Assembly: GCA_025667525.1 (NCBI GenBank)
Contig: CM046882.1
Location: 527,956,618 to 528,020,617 of the forward strand
Source of the DNA: Glebionis coronaria
Taxonomy: Eukaryota > Streptophyta > Magnoliopsida > Asterales > Asteraceae
Length of the DNA stretch: 64,000 bases
Reading direction: 5' to 3'
Shown: in pieces, positions 36,031 to 47,832 of the stretch
Numbering within the stretch: the first letter of the stretch is position 1
Layout of the letters: every line of letters begins with the position of its first letter
Notes under the pieces: model-generated
Database searches by the model: none
What the model was told of the DNA's origin: nothing
What the model saw: the letters and a program-made list of their open reading frames with translations, nothing else
Translations under genes and position numbers: made by a program

Positions 36031-36872
36031 TGAAGGTTTATTAGTATCATAACAATTATATAAAACCCTAAACGAGATCAAGCACATATAGCGGAAGCGA
36101 TTTAACAAGATCATAATTATTAACACAATTATAATTAATTGAATTAGGGCTACGTACCTTTACGCTAAAGCAATTCCACAAGACGAAGAACAAATCACCA
36201 ATTCAGGTTAATACCGTATATACCAAGTTATAGTCTAAAGTAAGACTATATTACGTTCTTGTACACACGTAATAAAACGAGCTAACCGTGATTCTAGCGC
36301 GTAAAAACCGAGCTACAACGCTTGTAATTAATCTACGCAACAACCCTAGAGAGGGGCTAGGACTAGATTATGTATAATATCGATCAACCAAGAAAAACCA
36401 ACCGAAACCCTTTTGTTGGTGGGGGTGGCGTTCGACCAAGAGAAAGAAGAGGGAAAAAGATTTATGATGTTGTGATTATGAGGGGATTAGGAGGTGTATT
36501 TATAGACTTCCAACCCATTGTAGCCCAATAAATATAAGGCAACTTTTGCCCCCCCCCTAGGGCATAATCGACGGTCGACACCCCTAAGGGGTGTTCCAGA
36601 ATCTTCCAAACTTCTTTCCTTTTGTTTATACATACTATATGTTTATTTAACAATCGTTATAACCTAAATAGTAATTAATTAACGATCGTTAAAGCTATAT
36701 AGTTACTTGCTCTGTTAAATTAATAAATACATGAATATATTTATTAAATAAATTAATAAATACGATAAATATATTTATTAATTAAATTAACTCTTTACGT
36801 ATTGTGTGCAATCCCGTAATCTCGAGTTCGATCCTATCACACGACTATTAAATGTAAGTCCATAAACTTACA
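36031..36872 (-). repeat. Copia C 3' LTR
   Basis: On the minus strand it starts TGTAAGTTTATGG and ends ACCTTCA. It contains a C run of 9 near 36549-36557 (14 in the partner) and a TATA candidate CTATAAATA on the minus strand at 36497-36505. Confidence 0.92.
36497..36505 (-). promoter_or_regulatory. TATA box candidate in copia C LTR
   Basis: CTATAAATA on the minus strand, repeated in the partner LTR near 43689-43697. Confidence 0.5.
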
Positions 36873-36886
36873 TCTCCCACTTGGAC
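36873..36886 (-). other. Copia C polypurine tract
   Basis: The minus strand reads CCAAGTGGGAGA directly before the LTR, a sequence typical of plant copia elements. Confidence 0.85.
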
Positions 36887-37650
36887 ATATTTCAAATATC
36901 ATGATTACATTGACTAGCGTCTAGTTACACATAGCAATGTATCTAGTACAACTCGAGTAAGGTTTCCTAGAAAAAACCTTTTAGCGATTCTGCATCGTTA
37001 TTATTATCCTTTTATTTCTAATACAACGTTAATAAGGATATGGATCTCAGTCATTCCTTTCATTAACCATTCCGTTTCTCGTTCACAGATTCAGCAAGAT
37101 TACCAAAACAAATTTGGGTGTGGCCACACAAACATCTTACTAATCCCACAAGGGGCCCAGCTGTATTAAAACTCCAAAACAAAATTGGAGGAAATAAATT
37201 CTATATTGACTACGAGCAAAACATATGAATTTTGCAACACTTCCAAAAATAATCCTTATAGATACAATTATGCTTAGCGTTAGATTATTCTACAGAGATG
37301 CACTAGATTCATAACAGTTTCCTGGTAACTATTTATGTTTTACTTAATGACAAAGATCCATTAAGTAATAACATATAGTTGGGATAAGTCCTATATTCGA
37401 TTCATCAAATATCATCCAAAATCGATCAATATACTTTCAAGTATACTTGATCACCATTTTGATTTGTCTTAGTTTAATAATACTCCCATATTATTAATCG
37501 ACAACGAACATTTAACATAACTTTTATTCATGGATTAAAACATGTAAAATAGGTTACACTTATTAAATAATAAAAATAAATGAAACCCAATCTTTATTTC
37601 ATTATATAATAATGTCATAACATCCTTTTATCCAAATACTAATCACATAT
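36887..37650 (-). other. Copia C 3' untranslated segment
   Basis: AT-rich, between the pol stop and the polypurine tract. No ORF of note. Confidence 0.7.
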
Positions 37651-38628
37651 TTATTGCATGAGTTCGCTAGCTAGTTGCAGCCCAATCGCCTTGGCATGCT
37701 TAACTTCCTTTGGTCTAGGCAATGCATTAGTCAAAGGATCTGCTACGTTATCATCTGTATGAACTTTTATCAATTTTATTTCTCGAGCTTCAACTTGTTC
37801 TTGGACGTAGTGATGTCTACGCATAAAGTGTCTGGCGCCTTTCATGACTCCAGGATCATTGGCAAATATTATTGCGGCAGAATTGTCACAATACACATCA
37901 ATAGGTTCTTTAACTGAAAGCATCACTCCAAGATCTTCAATAAACTTCCTAATCCAAACAGCTTCCATTGCAGCTTCTGAAGCAGCCATGTACTCAGATT
38001 GAGTAGCATGCATTGTAATCGTTGTGTGTTTCTTGCTCTTCCAGTCAACTGCTCCTCCATTGATAACAAAAACGTAACCCGTTTGAGACTTCTTATCGTC
38101 TTTATCACATTGCCAGGACGCATCACAGAAACCTGTAACATTCAGTTCTATGTCTAGTTTTCCACCATATACCAAAAACATATCTTTCGTACTCCTCAAA
38201 TACTTTAGAATATGTTTAACAACAGTCCAATAGAGCTTCCCTGGATTCTGTTGGTATCTACTGACCAAGTTCTGAGCAAACGCCACATCAGGCCTTGTGC
38301 ATCTAACAACATACATTATAGATCCTACAACCGAAGCATAAGGCACCTTCTGCATGTATGCCTCCTCTTCAGGAGTTGATGCATCCATCTCATGACTCAG
38401 ATTATGCTTAACTTCCATAGGTTGAAAACCTTTCTTGGAATTACGCATATTATACTTCTTCAAAATCTTATCTATATAAGCATCTTTACATAGTCCAATT
38501 AACCGTCTTTTCCTCTCCCGATAGATCTTAATTCCCAGAATGTATGCAGCTTCTCCTAAATCCTTCATAGAAATTTTTTTTTCAAGATAATCCTTAACAG
38601 CTTTATTTCTTGGAATGCTACTCCCCAT
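37651..38628 (-). pseudogene. Copia C RT C-terminus and RNase H
   Basis: An open frame of 325 codons begins just after the RT FVDD box. It has the copia RT tail (MKDLGEAAYILGIKI, YASVVGSIMYVVRCTRPDVAF) and RNase H motifs: GFCDASWQ, ATQSEYMAASEAAMEA, YCDNSAAI and HTDDNVADPLT. A frameshift at about 38630 parts it from the preceding RT segment. Motifs are intact, so the lesion is mainly the frameshift. Confidence 0.92.
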
Positions 38629-38630
38629 GA

Positions 38631-39533
38631 TTAATATGTCATCAACAAATAGGACAAGAATACTACATCACTCCCACTAGCTTTGTGATATACATATGGC
38701 TCATCACGATTCTGAATAAATCCAAACTTTTTGATTTCTTCATCAAATCTTTTATTCCATTGACGTGATGCTTGCTTCAAACCATAAATGGACCTTTGAA
38801 GTTTGCACACATGTCCTAGATTCTCAGGATCAACATACCCTTCTGGTTGCTGCATATAGATGTCTTCATCTAAGCGACCGTTCAAGAAGGCAGTTTTAAC
38901 ATCCATTTGCCATATCTCATAGTCATAGTATGCGGCTATAACTATGAGAATCCTAATAACTCTTAAGTCTGCTACATGTTAAAATATCTCCTTGTAGTCT
39001 ATGCCAAAAGTTTGAGTAAAACCTTTAGCTACTGAACGAGCTTTATAGGATTGTACTTTTCCACCCATGTCAGTTTTCTTCTTGTATATCCACTTATGTC
39101 TCACTACTTTAGCATTCGGTGGTGGTTCTACAAGAATCCAAACATCATTTACTTTCATGGATTTAATTTCCTCATTCATAGCAACCATCCACTTATCCTT
39201 CTCAGGATCAAGTATGGCGGATTTATAATTAGCAGGTTCACCAAGATCCCCTAACTCATCATCATCCTCTATGTTAAGACACATATTGCTATTTGCGTTT
39301 TTAATCCTTGCGGATCTACGTAGAGGAACCAATTCTCGTGGAACCGCCAGACTTTCTGGTTCTACAGGAATTACATCGCTAGTGTTTTCAGAAGGTACTG
39401 TATCTATATGACTCTCCTCAAGATCATAATTTCTCCCACTAAATTCTTGGTTTACAAGATCAGATTCAAGGAAGTCTCCATACCTAGCAACAATTACTTT
39501 GTTCGCAGATGGATAGTAAAAGTAGTAACCCAT
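38631..39533 (-). pseudogene. Copia C integrase tail and RT N-terminal part
   Basis: Two in-frame ORFs (39533-38979 and 38906-38631) are parted by TAA at 38979-38981. The first has an acidic integrase tail with PLRRSARIKN, then RT entry SMKVNDVWILVEPP, KWIYKKKTDMGGK and SVAKGFTQTFGIDY. The second has MDVKTAFLNGRLDEDIYMQQPEGY and the YGLKQASRQW stretch. Confidence 0.9.
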
Positions 39534-40343
39534 AGTTTCCTTAGGGTATCCTACAAAGATACATTTTACAGATCGTTGTTAGAGTTTGTCACCCGAGTCA
39601 CGTTTCAAATACGCCTCTCAACCCCAGACCTTTAAGTAAGACAAATATGGCTTCTTGTCATGCCATAGTTCATATGGTGTCTTATCAACCTTCTTTGTGG
39701 GAACCATATTTAATATGCGAACAACAGATTTTAGAGCATAATCCCAAAAAGATAAAGATAAAGTTGTAAGATTAAACATAGATCGTACCATATCTAATAA
39801 TGTACGATTTCTCCTTTCAGATACACCATTTTGTTATGGAGTATAGGGAGAAGTAAGATGCTGAACAATTCCATTCTCACTTAGGTAATCTATAAACTCT
39901 TGACTTAAATATTCACCACCTCTATCAGAACGAAGAGCTTTAATCTTCTTCCCTAATTGCAGTTCTACTTCTGCTTTAAACACTTTGAATGTTTCAAATA
40001 CCTCATGTTTATGCTTAAGTAAATAAACATAACCATAATGGCTATAATCATCCGTAAATGTTAAGAAGTAGCTAGCACCTTTCCTTGACGTATGTCTAAG
40101 TGGTTCACACACATCTGTATGTATAAGTCCAAGTAGATCAGTAGCCCTTTCCATATTTCTATTAAAAGGTTTCTTGGTCATCTTTCCAGAGATACAAGAC
40201 TCACATTTATCAAATGATTCATCATTGATATTTTCTAAAAGACCTTCGCGTTGAAGCTTTTGTATACGAGTCTTCCCAATATGGGCAAGTCTACAATGCC
40301 AAAGATAAGAAGAGTTCTTGTCAAACTTTCTCTTCTTACTCAT
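39534..40343 (-). pseudogene. Copia C integrase core
   Basis: The ORF at 40343-39834 has the GAG-pre-integrase part (LWHCRLAHIGKTRI, CESCISGKMTKKPF), then catalytic Asp in IHTDVCEP and FTDDYSHYGYV. It ends at TAA 39834-39836 (just after TSPYTP), past which the frame continues with QNGVSERRN containing the catalytic Glu. At least two further stops lie between 39834 and 39533. Confidence 0.88.
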
Positions 40344-40405
40344 GCAAAATACAGATTTATCGTTCTTGGATTAATTATCATGCATGTCTAATTCAAACAC
40401 ACCAT

Positions 40406-41071
40406 TCACAAAAATTGCATTAAAATAGAAAATACCATTTTCCAAACAGAAATTCCATTATTATCAATCGTGTGAACGAATCCATTATTTAACGAACAAG
40501 AAAAGGATATAACACCCCTAACAATTTTAGGTGCATAATGACAATCATTTAATCTCAGTACTAAACCCGAAGGTAAAACTAGATCAAAAGTTCCTATAGC
40601 TTCAACCGCTGCTTGTGCGCCATTGCCCACTTGCAGATATTGTTCCCCATAGGAAAGCTTCCTTTCCAAATTAAATCTCTGCAACGTATTACAAATGTTA
40701 ATACCGCATCCCGTATCATATACCCAGGAAATTAATTTGTATGTTAAATTGAACAATTCAAAAATAAATAAAGTACCTGAAGCTGCAACGCTCGACTTAG
40801 ACTTCTTCTTTATTTCTCACAATTCTTCGAGGTAAAGAGGGCAATTCCTCTTCCAGTGACCACTTGCCTTGCAATGATGACAAGTCTCATCCTTTTGAGA
40901 TTGACTCCTCTTAACAAAGTTCTGCTTGGGTTTCAAATAAGTCGCAACTTCTTTGCCCTTATTACCCTTGCCTTTGCCTTTCTTCTTATTCGCGTATGGT
41001 TTTGGCTTACTCACTCTACCCTTTTGTATGGTTAGTACATAAGGCGTGTCGGTAGATGCCTTGTCTTTCAA
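40406..41071 (-). pseudogene. Copia C gag CCHC knuckle and protease
   Basis: ORFs 41071-40817 and 40756-40406 are in one frame, parted by TGA at 40817-40819. The first has a basic linker and one knuckle CHHCKASGHWKRNC. The second has the aspartic protease motif WVYDTGCGINIC. A frameshift near 40440 ends it before integrase. Confidence 0.9.
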
Positions 41072-41676
41072 CCCCTTTCATAGTCAATGAGCATTGCATG
41101 CAAATCATTAACTGTCTTCCCCGTGCAATGCATATTATAGTTTCTAACAAAATCATTGAAGTCCTTGTTAAGGGACCTATTGATCAAGTTGATAGCCATA
41201 TTATGATCGTAGGGTTGTCCTAGTGCAATGAGATGTTCCATATAACCCCTCATCTCCAAATAATGGGCACTTACAGACTTTCCTGGAGCTTGCTTGCAGC
41301 TATGCAAAGCATCTACTAAGTCGTAGATCTCCACAGCTTGCGGCTTCTCGAACATAGCCTTGAGCTCATCAAGCATTCGCTTTGCAGAAAATAGCTCATA
41401 CTTCTGTTGAAGTGTAGGAGCCATTTTTCCTAGCATTAAGCAAGCCACCTCAGAGTGCTTCTTAATATTAGTAGTGTGTTCAAGCCTTTGCGCATCAGAT
41501 GCTCCTTCAGCAAGATCCTCCGGATAGGGAGTAGTCAAGATATCGATAGTACCAGCTGCTCTCAAGATAATTCTTAGCGAGCGGTACCGATCATTGAAGT
41601 TTGGGCCAGTAAGTTAAGGTCGTTCAGAAAAAGCTTTGAACGTAGAACTTATCGTGTTATTGGTGGGTTGAGCCAT
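41068..41676 (-). pseudogene. Copia C gag (UBN2-type), nonsense codon 21
   Basis: The likely start is ATG at 41676 (MAQPTNNTIS). TAA at 41614-41616 is codon 21, after which the frame is open to 41068. It has the gag polypeptide helices (LMLGKMAPTLQQKYE, DLVDALHSCKQAPGKSVS). The end is a one-base frameshift in EYERG/LKDK leading to the knuckle ORF. Confidence 0.88.
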
Positions 41677-43207
41677 TTCTACAGAAATAAGTTCAAATAT
41701 TAGTATTTTCGATAACAAAATAACTTTCAAGAAAATAAATTACCCCGGTATTAAAACCATATTATTTTCTTTGAATTCTAGAAATATATTGACATAAATC
41801 CATTACATCAGTTGATCTGCTAGTAATGAATGTACTCAACACAACGACTTGTCGAACAATTCAATTGACAAACAATTTTCAATTTCTAGATATTTAAGGG
41901 ATTTACATTGCCAAAAACGTTTTGCATTGTAAACATGTTTCATCCCTTCTGAATGCTTTAAGTTTCCAGATCTCACTGAGTAACTTAATTAAGTCGTCTA
42001 ATCTGAGTAACGTAAAACCATCATACGAATTCTCATTCTACAAATGGTTTTCTCTCCATCACAACATCATCCAAAAATCTCATTTGATGACGAAGTAATT
42101 TCAAGTGTTCGTCAATTAGGAGCATTCGACTTAAATTTTTAAGGGTATAAATATTGCTGTCAAAATCAATGTATGGAGAAGCAAGCATACAATCTCCATA
42201 GCATAAGTTTAATAAAACATTTAGTAAACTTTTTCATGAGATTAAATTTCTTCATAAATTATGTTGTGGTATTGGTTAAACCAATTAAAGAATTTGCCCA
42301 CAACTCATCACATCGTACTTTGCTAGAACTAGGCTACGCACAAAGCAATACCCTTATTCATTGTGGTTCGGATGTGAATTTGTAGTAAATCACCCTTAAG
42401 GTACAATTTAATTAATAATCGTAGGTAATTTCAATTCGACGCACATGCGAGCCAGGAATTTGGTCAGCGACTAATGGCATAACACCTCCTTCCTTAACCG
42501 GGTACATGACCAGCGGTGCGTTAAACCCACTTTATAGTTTGTTAAAATTGAGTAGGCCGTTAGAGTATTATTGCAATTCACCAATCAATGTAATCTTATG
42601 TAATTTAAAATCTCTTGAAAAATCATTATTTGTAATATGATTTAGTCCATATTATTTCTTTTAAAAAAACCCTTTTTTACAACAATTCAACAATTTTATA
42701 TATAAACAAGTAAAAAAAACTAAATCATAAACACATAATAACAATTTATATGTGCAACAAATAAATTAAATAGCCACATGCATACGATTTATTCATTAAT
42801 CATCAAATCTAGGTCTTTATATCTCTATATAATAGTCTTCCCTAATTCTAGATTTATTGAATCAAATAATCACGTAGCACATAAAATCATATAAACATAT
42901 AATTTTACGATCCATGAAAACATGCACGTAATCATGGAATCCCTAAAAATCTTAACAATTAAATTTCTATGAATCGTAACCATACATGACATAACAATTA
43001 ATCATGCAATTTAATCTAAAATTATCCCACATGTAATTTAGGGTTTCAAAACAATTCACTTTTTTATTAAAAATAGAGAAAAAACCCTAATTTTAAAAAA
43101 ACAAAACCCTAATTTTATGAAAAACCTAAAAAACATGTAGTTTTAACTCAAAACAATTATAGTTAAAAAACTTTAGATTTTCGATAATTATAACATGTTA
43201 AAACGGC
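41677..43207 (-). other. Copia C leader
   Basis: About 1.5 kb between primer site and gag. It is AT-rich with only short ORFs, and I see no motif array in it. Confidence 0.7.
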
Positions 43208-43220
43208 TCTCTGATACCAC
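43208..43220 (-). other. Copia C primer binding site
   Basis: The minus strand reads GTGGTATCAGAGAG beside the 5' LTR: the initiator Met site through TGGTATCAGAG. Confidence 0.85.
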
Positions 43221-44067
43221 TGAAGGTTTATTAGTATCATAACAGTTATATAAAACCCTAAACAAGATCAAAGCACATATAGCGGAAGAGATTTAACAAG
43301 ATCATAGTTAATGACACAATTATAATTAATCGAATTAGGGTTACGTACCTTTACGCTAAAGCAATTCCACAAGACGAAGAACGAATCACCAATTCGGGTT
43401 AATACTGTATATATACCAAGTTATAGTCTAAAGTAAGACTATATTACGTTCTTGTACACACGTAATACAACGAGCTAACCGTGATTCTAGCACGTGAAAA
43501 CCGAGCTACAACACTTGTAATTAATCTACCCAACAACCCTAGAGAGGGGCTAGGACTAGATTATGTATACAATCGATAACCAAGAAAAACCAACAGAAAC
43601 CCTTTTGTTGGTGGGGGGTGGCGATCGACCAAGAGAAAGAAGAGGGGAAAAGATTTATGATGTTGTGATTATGATGGGATTAGGAGGTGTATTTATAGAC
43701 TTCCAACCCATTGTAGCCCAATAAATATAAGGAAACTTTTGCCCCCCCCCCCCCCAGGGCATAACCGACGATCGAACACCCCTAAGGGGTGTTCCAGAAT
43801 GTTTCAAACTTCTTTCCTTTTGTTTATACATACTATATTTATTAAAACTCGTTATAACTTAACTATTAATTAATTAACGATCGTTAAAGGTATATAGTTA
43901 CTTGCTCGGATAAATTAATAAATACATAAATATATTTATTAAATAAATTAATAAATACGATAAATATATTTATTAATTAAATTAACTCTATACATATTGT
44001 GTGTAATCCCGTAATCTCGAGTTCGATCCTATCACACGACTATTAAATATAATTCCATAAACTTACA
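43221..44067 (-). repeat. Copia C 5' LTR
   Basis: Near-identical partner of 36031-36872; differences are mostly point changes and the C run length. It ends ACTTACA before GTATT. Confidence 0.92.
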
Positions 44068-44680
44068 GTATTCAACCAAATGACCAAGAATTTGAGTGAT
44101 TTAAGAAGTATAAAAGAATCTGGAAATGTACGTGCAAAAGAGGTGAAGAGAAAATCTGAGAATGGTCCACTAGTTATGAGACAAACTTCCAACGGCTATA
44201 TCTGCCCGCGGTTCCTTATTGCAGCCCGCGGTTCCTTATCGATAAGGAACCGTCATAGCCACTAAGGAACCGCCATAGTAGACTCCGCTCCTTTTTGTCT
44301 TTTAGTGGTATGGTTCGAATCTGGAGATTAAAATATCCTGAAAGGATATTCCAAACCTAGATAGAATATGCCATTTTCAAATTTTCAAATTTTCAAATAA
44401 TTAATTTAATAAAACATTTTCTTAAAAAGAAAGTTTAATAAAAACTTGTCACACTTATTAAAAAGTGAGTTTTAAGAAAAGATTAAATCATTGATCACTT
44501 AATTAGGATGAGTACTTGTTTGTACATACCTTAAGTGATAATGGTTGAAATAAAAATACTTGAACTCAAGAATTCGTTTTTCGTTGTTTTCGTAAATGCT
44601 TGTTTTCACATATTGTCGTAATCAAAACAAAGCGAGACCAAAAAATGCAAGTAACATTTTTAGGCATCATTGCATTAACA
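44068..44680 (-). repeat. S1 3' LTR, part 2
   Basis: It resumes S1 LTR sequence (matching 52025 onward) and ends TTGCATTAACA at 44680. It includes the four-arm GGTTCC module at 44205-44272. A TATA candidate would lie near 44170 as in the partner, but this copy has TAGTTATGAG there. Confidence 0.92.
44205..44272. repeat. Four-arm GGTTCC/GGAACC module, copy 1 (S1 3' LTR)
   Basis: Order: CGCGGTTCCTTA, spacer of about 8, CGCGGTTCCTTATCGATAAGGAACCG, spacer of about 10, TAAGGAACCGC. The centre is a near-perfect palindrome and the outer arms pair as well. Confidence 0.9.
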
Positions 44681-44697
44681 ATCTCCCCCTTTTTGAT
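44681..44697 (-). other. S1 polypurine tract
   Basis: The minus strand reads AAAAAGGGGGAGAT immediately before LTR start TGTTAATGC, the form typical of SIRE/Maximus. Confidence 0.9.
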
Positions 44698-45153
44698 CCC
44701 GATAATACATAAACTCAATCACCTAATGAAAACAAGATTTTCGAAGACGAGTTTATTTCATTTCTCCCCCTTTGTCGAAGCAAAAAGGTTGCAAAAGTGT
44801 TTGAAGAAGAAAAGAACCGGACTTTGCAAATGCTCCCCCTTGGTGCTTACTCCCCCTTGCTTGGGGCACCAAGGAATCGAGATATGGTGACAAGCTACAT
44901 AGAAGTGTTAGTAGTAGAGAAGAGACACCCAAAAAGATATTGCAAAGGTCACACAAGAAAATATAAGAGAAGAGACAAAGATCCAAGATAAGTCATGTTA
45001 AAAGGAAACATGATAAAAGATACAAGGAAACAAAGTATACAAAGATGTATGAGAAATAAAATGACCCAAAAGAGAAGCATAAATCAAATCCTAATTAAAC
45101 TAGAACTCTAAGATTTGCTTGAACTAGATGTCTTGAAGATAAGCAACCAATGC

Positions 45154-45510
45154 TTAGATAAAAGACAGGGTAGTGGCGGAAGGAGGTGGTGGTGGCTTGG
45201 TAGAAATCTCATAGTCATAGTGAAGAGGAGGTTTGACTAAGAGACTCTTGATGTAATTCAACTCTTCATAGATATGAGCCTTAGCAAGATGTTAATATTG
45301 ACAACAATGAAAATATGTTCCATGATGCATGACATTATCATGTGAAGGAGGAAGAACACTAAAGGCTAGTGGTGGAAGATAAGAAGTTCCACAATCAACA
45401 TTTTTAGAAGGAGAAGAGATGTGATTTTGAGTGTTCTTGGTTGAGTTTGGATTGAAAGAAATTGGAGAAAATGGAGGAGAATCAAGGCTTTCATTTGGAG
45501 AATAAGACAT
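45154..45510 (-). pseudogene. S1 small Pro/Ser-rich ORF between pol and 3' LTR
   Basis: From ATG at 45510 the frame is open for 118 codons except for TAA at 45292-45294 (codon 73), ending with TAA at 45154-45156. It opens MSYSPNESLDSPPFSP and has a Pro run near its end (KPPPPPSATT). SIRE-type elements often carry an extra, env-like ORF here; I see no signal peptide or membrane segment, so I do not call it env. A GGTTCC module lies upstream at 45659-45725. Confidence 0.5.
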
Positions 45511-45658
45511 TTTGATATGAGAAAGGATGCAAAATGCTTAGGGTTAAATAGAGAAAGCTCAAGATATTTTGGGGGTGGTCAAAGGGTTGAAATAAAGATT
45601 CCAAAAAGTGTTGGAACAAATTTGGAGTTTCAGAAATACCCGAAAAAGAAGGATCTGT

Positions 45659-45725
45659 GCGCGGTTCCTTTTCTCCACCGGTGGTTCTTTATCGATAAAG
45701 AGCCGCGGTCTCAATAGAGAACCGC
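45659..45725. repeat. Four-arm GGTTCC module, copy 2 (downstream of S1 pol)
   Basis: GCGGTTCC, then GGTGGTTCTTTATCGATAAAGAGCCGC, then AGAGAACCGC. The arm order and spacing are as in the LTR copy, with mutated arm bases. Confidence 0.85.
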
Positions 45726-46200
45726 CCACAGTGGGTTGAATTTGGTGATGAGTGAGGATTTTCTAATTCAGCAAATCCTATTTTTCTAGTCTAACTAATC
45801 ATGGAGACATGCTAAGAAGCAAAGATAGACAAAGAAAACACACAAGAACTCACCAAACAAGGTTTTGACCAAAATACATGGATTTTAAAGAAAATCGATG
45901 TTGGAGGTGTGTAGAACTAGACAAAAAGTCATGACACAATGATCCTCCATAGTTCTCTTTTGTTCTTGCTATATTTGAGAGACACATACATATGAATTAT
46001 GTAAGCTCATTATTAATAGTGAGAAGCTATAAAAAACGTTTTTAGATTGAATTAACAATGCAAAAACATTTCTCGACCATTTTTGGAAGAACTTTGAGAA
46101 TTTTGAAAAAGAGAGGAGAAGTTTTCCAAAAAGAGTTTGCAATACTCAAAGAAAGAAAAAGACTCAAAAGAGAAAATGAATCGATTAATAAAATGCGCAA

Positions 46201-47016
46201 TTAAGGAATATGTTCCATTAAACCTAGACCTAGACGCAAGTAATTAAAAGGTTCCCTCTTAAGTGGCTTAGTGAAGATGTCAGCTAACTTTTCTACTGAG
46301 GGTACGTTCTCAATCGAAATGTTCCCCTTTTGAACATTATCCCTAAGGAAATGGTGGCGAATCTCTATGTGCTTAGTTCACGAATGTTTCAAGGGATTCT
46401 TTCTAAGGTCTATTGCACCCTTATTGTCGCACATGATGGGAACATCATCAAGAGAAATCCCGTAATCAACAAGCGCTTGCTTCATCCATAGAGCTCATTG
46501 ACAAGCTTTACCGACACTCACATACTCGGCTTCTATGGTGGATATTGCAATAGCAGTTTGTTTCTTGGAGAACAAAGAAGTTAAACAACAACCCATGAAG
46601 GTACAAACTCTACTAGTGCTTTTTCGGTCCACATAGTCTCCCGCATGATCCGAGTCCGCGTAGACAATGGTTTCTACACCGGTCCCTTTAGGATACCATA
46701 ATCCTAAATGTATAGTGCCCTTAATGTATCGGAAGATACGCTTAACCGCTTCAAGGTGGGAGGTTTTGGGAGCCTCTTGGAAGCGAGCACAAAGGAAAAC
46801 ACTAAACATGATATCCGGTCGACTTGCTGTTAGGTACAACAAACTACTAATCATACCTCTATATTTGGTGTTGTCTACCGACTCACAATCATCATCCACG
46901 GTGAGTTTAGTATTAGAGGCCATAGGGGTCTTCATCGGTCTAGAGTCTTCTAATCCAAATTTGTTTAGCATTTCTTTAACATACTTGGATTGATTAAAGA
47001 AAATACCATCATCCAT
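46201..47016 (-). pseudogene. S1 RNase H and end of pol
   Basis: The ORF 47016-46495 carries copia RT tail and RNase H motifs: RYIKGTIHLGLWYP, YADSDHAGDYVDRKSTS and STIEAEYVSVGKAC. A stop at 46495-46497 follows. The frame then continues with one more stop to IFTKPLKREPF and the natural end LGLGLMEHIP with TAA at 46201-46203. Confidence 0.9.
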
Positions 47017-47025
47017 TTGTTTAAT

Positions 47026-47736
47026 TTAGAGTCCTAAAAAGAAGTTAAGTTCCCCCATCATACTCATTTCAAACTCGTCATGCTTGATTTTGGCAAAGTC
47101 ATCACACAATGATTGACAAGTTAAACCAAATATAATGTCATCAACATATATTTGTACGATAATGAGGTGATAACCTTTCTTCTTTGTATAGAGCGTATTG
47201 TCTACCATCCCCATGGTATACTCATGTTTTACAAGAAACGCTTTAAGTCTATCATACCAAGATTTGGGTGCTTGTTTAAGACCATAAAGAGCTTTCTTAA
47301 GCTTGTAAACATGATCCGGTTTCTCAAAATCAATAAAGCCAGGAGGTTGAGCCACATATACCTCCTCATTGATCAAACCGTTAAGAAATGCACTCTTTAC
47401 ATCTATTTGTTAAAGCTTAAAGTCTAAGGCACACGCGTAGGCTAAAAGGTTTCTAATGCATTCTAATATTGCTACGGGTGCATATGTCTCGTCATAATCA
47501 ATACCCTCTTGTTGATTATAGCCTTGAGCTACAAGTCTAGCCTTGTTACGATACACAACACCATTCTCGTCTAACTTATTCCTGTATACCCATTTGGTTC
47601 CTATGATGGTCAAGCTTCTAGGTGGAGGAACAAGTTCCCAAACGTCATTAGCAATGAATTGATTCAATTCTTCTTGCATAGCGATGACCCAAATCTCATC
47701 CATCAAAGCTTCTTTAACATTATTTGGTTCAATCAA
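47026..47736 (-). pseudogene. S1 reverse transcriptase
   Basis: Two in-frame ORFs (47736-47410 and 47376-47026) are separated by TAA at 47410-47412. They show GTKWVYRNKLDENG, ARLVAQGYNQQEGIDY, then [29 protein letters not shown] and the catalytic box [11 protein letters not shown] stop at 47026-47028 leads on to RNase H. Confidence 0.92.
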
Positions 47737-47832
47737 GGAGACAAAACAAAAGAAGTTACTTTTATTTTGGACTTGAGATCTTAGGGTCCTTTGATTTAAT
47801 TCGCCTATGACGTTGTCGAGAGCATGATCCTT

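Larger units (their letters stand above)
36031..44067 (-). mobile_element. Copia C: Ty1/copia element inside the S1 LTR
   Basis: LTRs of 842 bp (36031-36872) and 847 bp (43221-44067) flank a 6.3 kb interior. Primer site and gag are at the right, polypurine tract at the left, so it reads minus. TSD is GTAAT (36026-36030) and GTATT (44068-44072); the uninterrupted S1 LTR has GTAAT at the site. gag, protease, integrase, RT and RNase H are present in copia order. All are broken by point changes. Confidence 0.93.
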
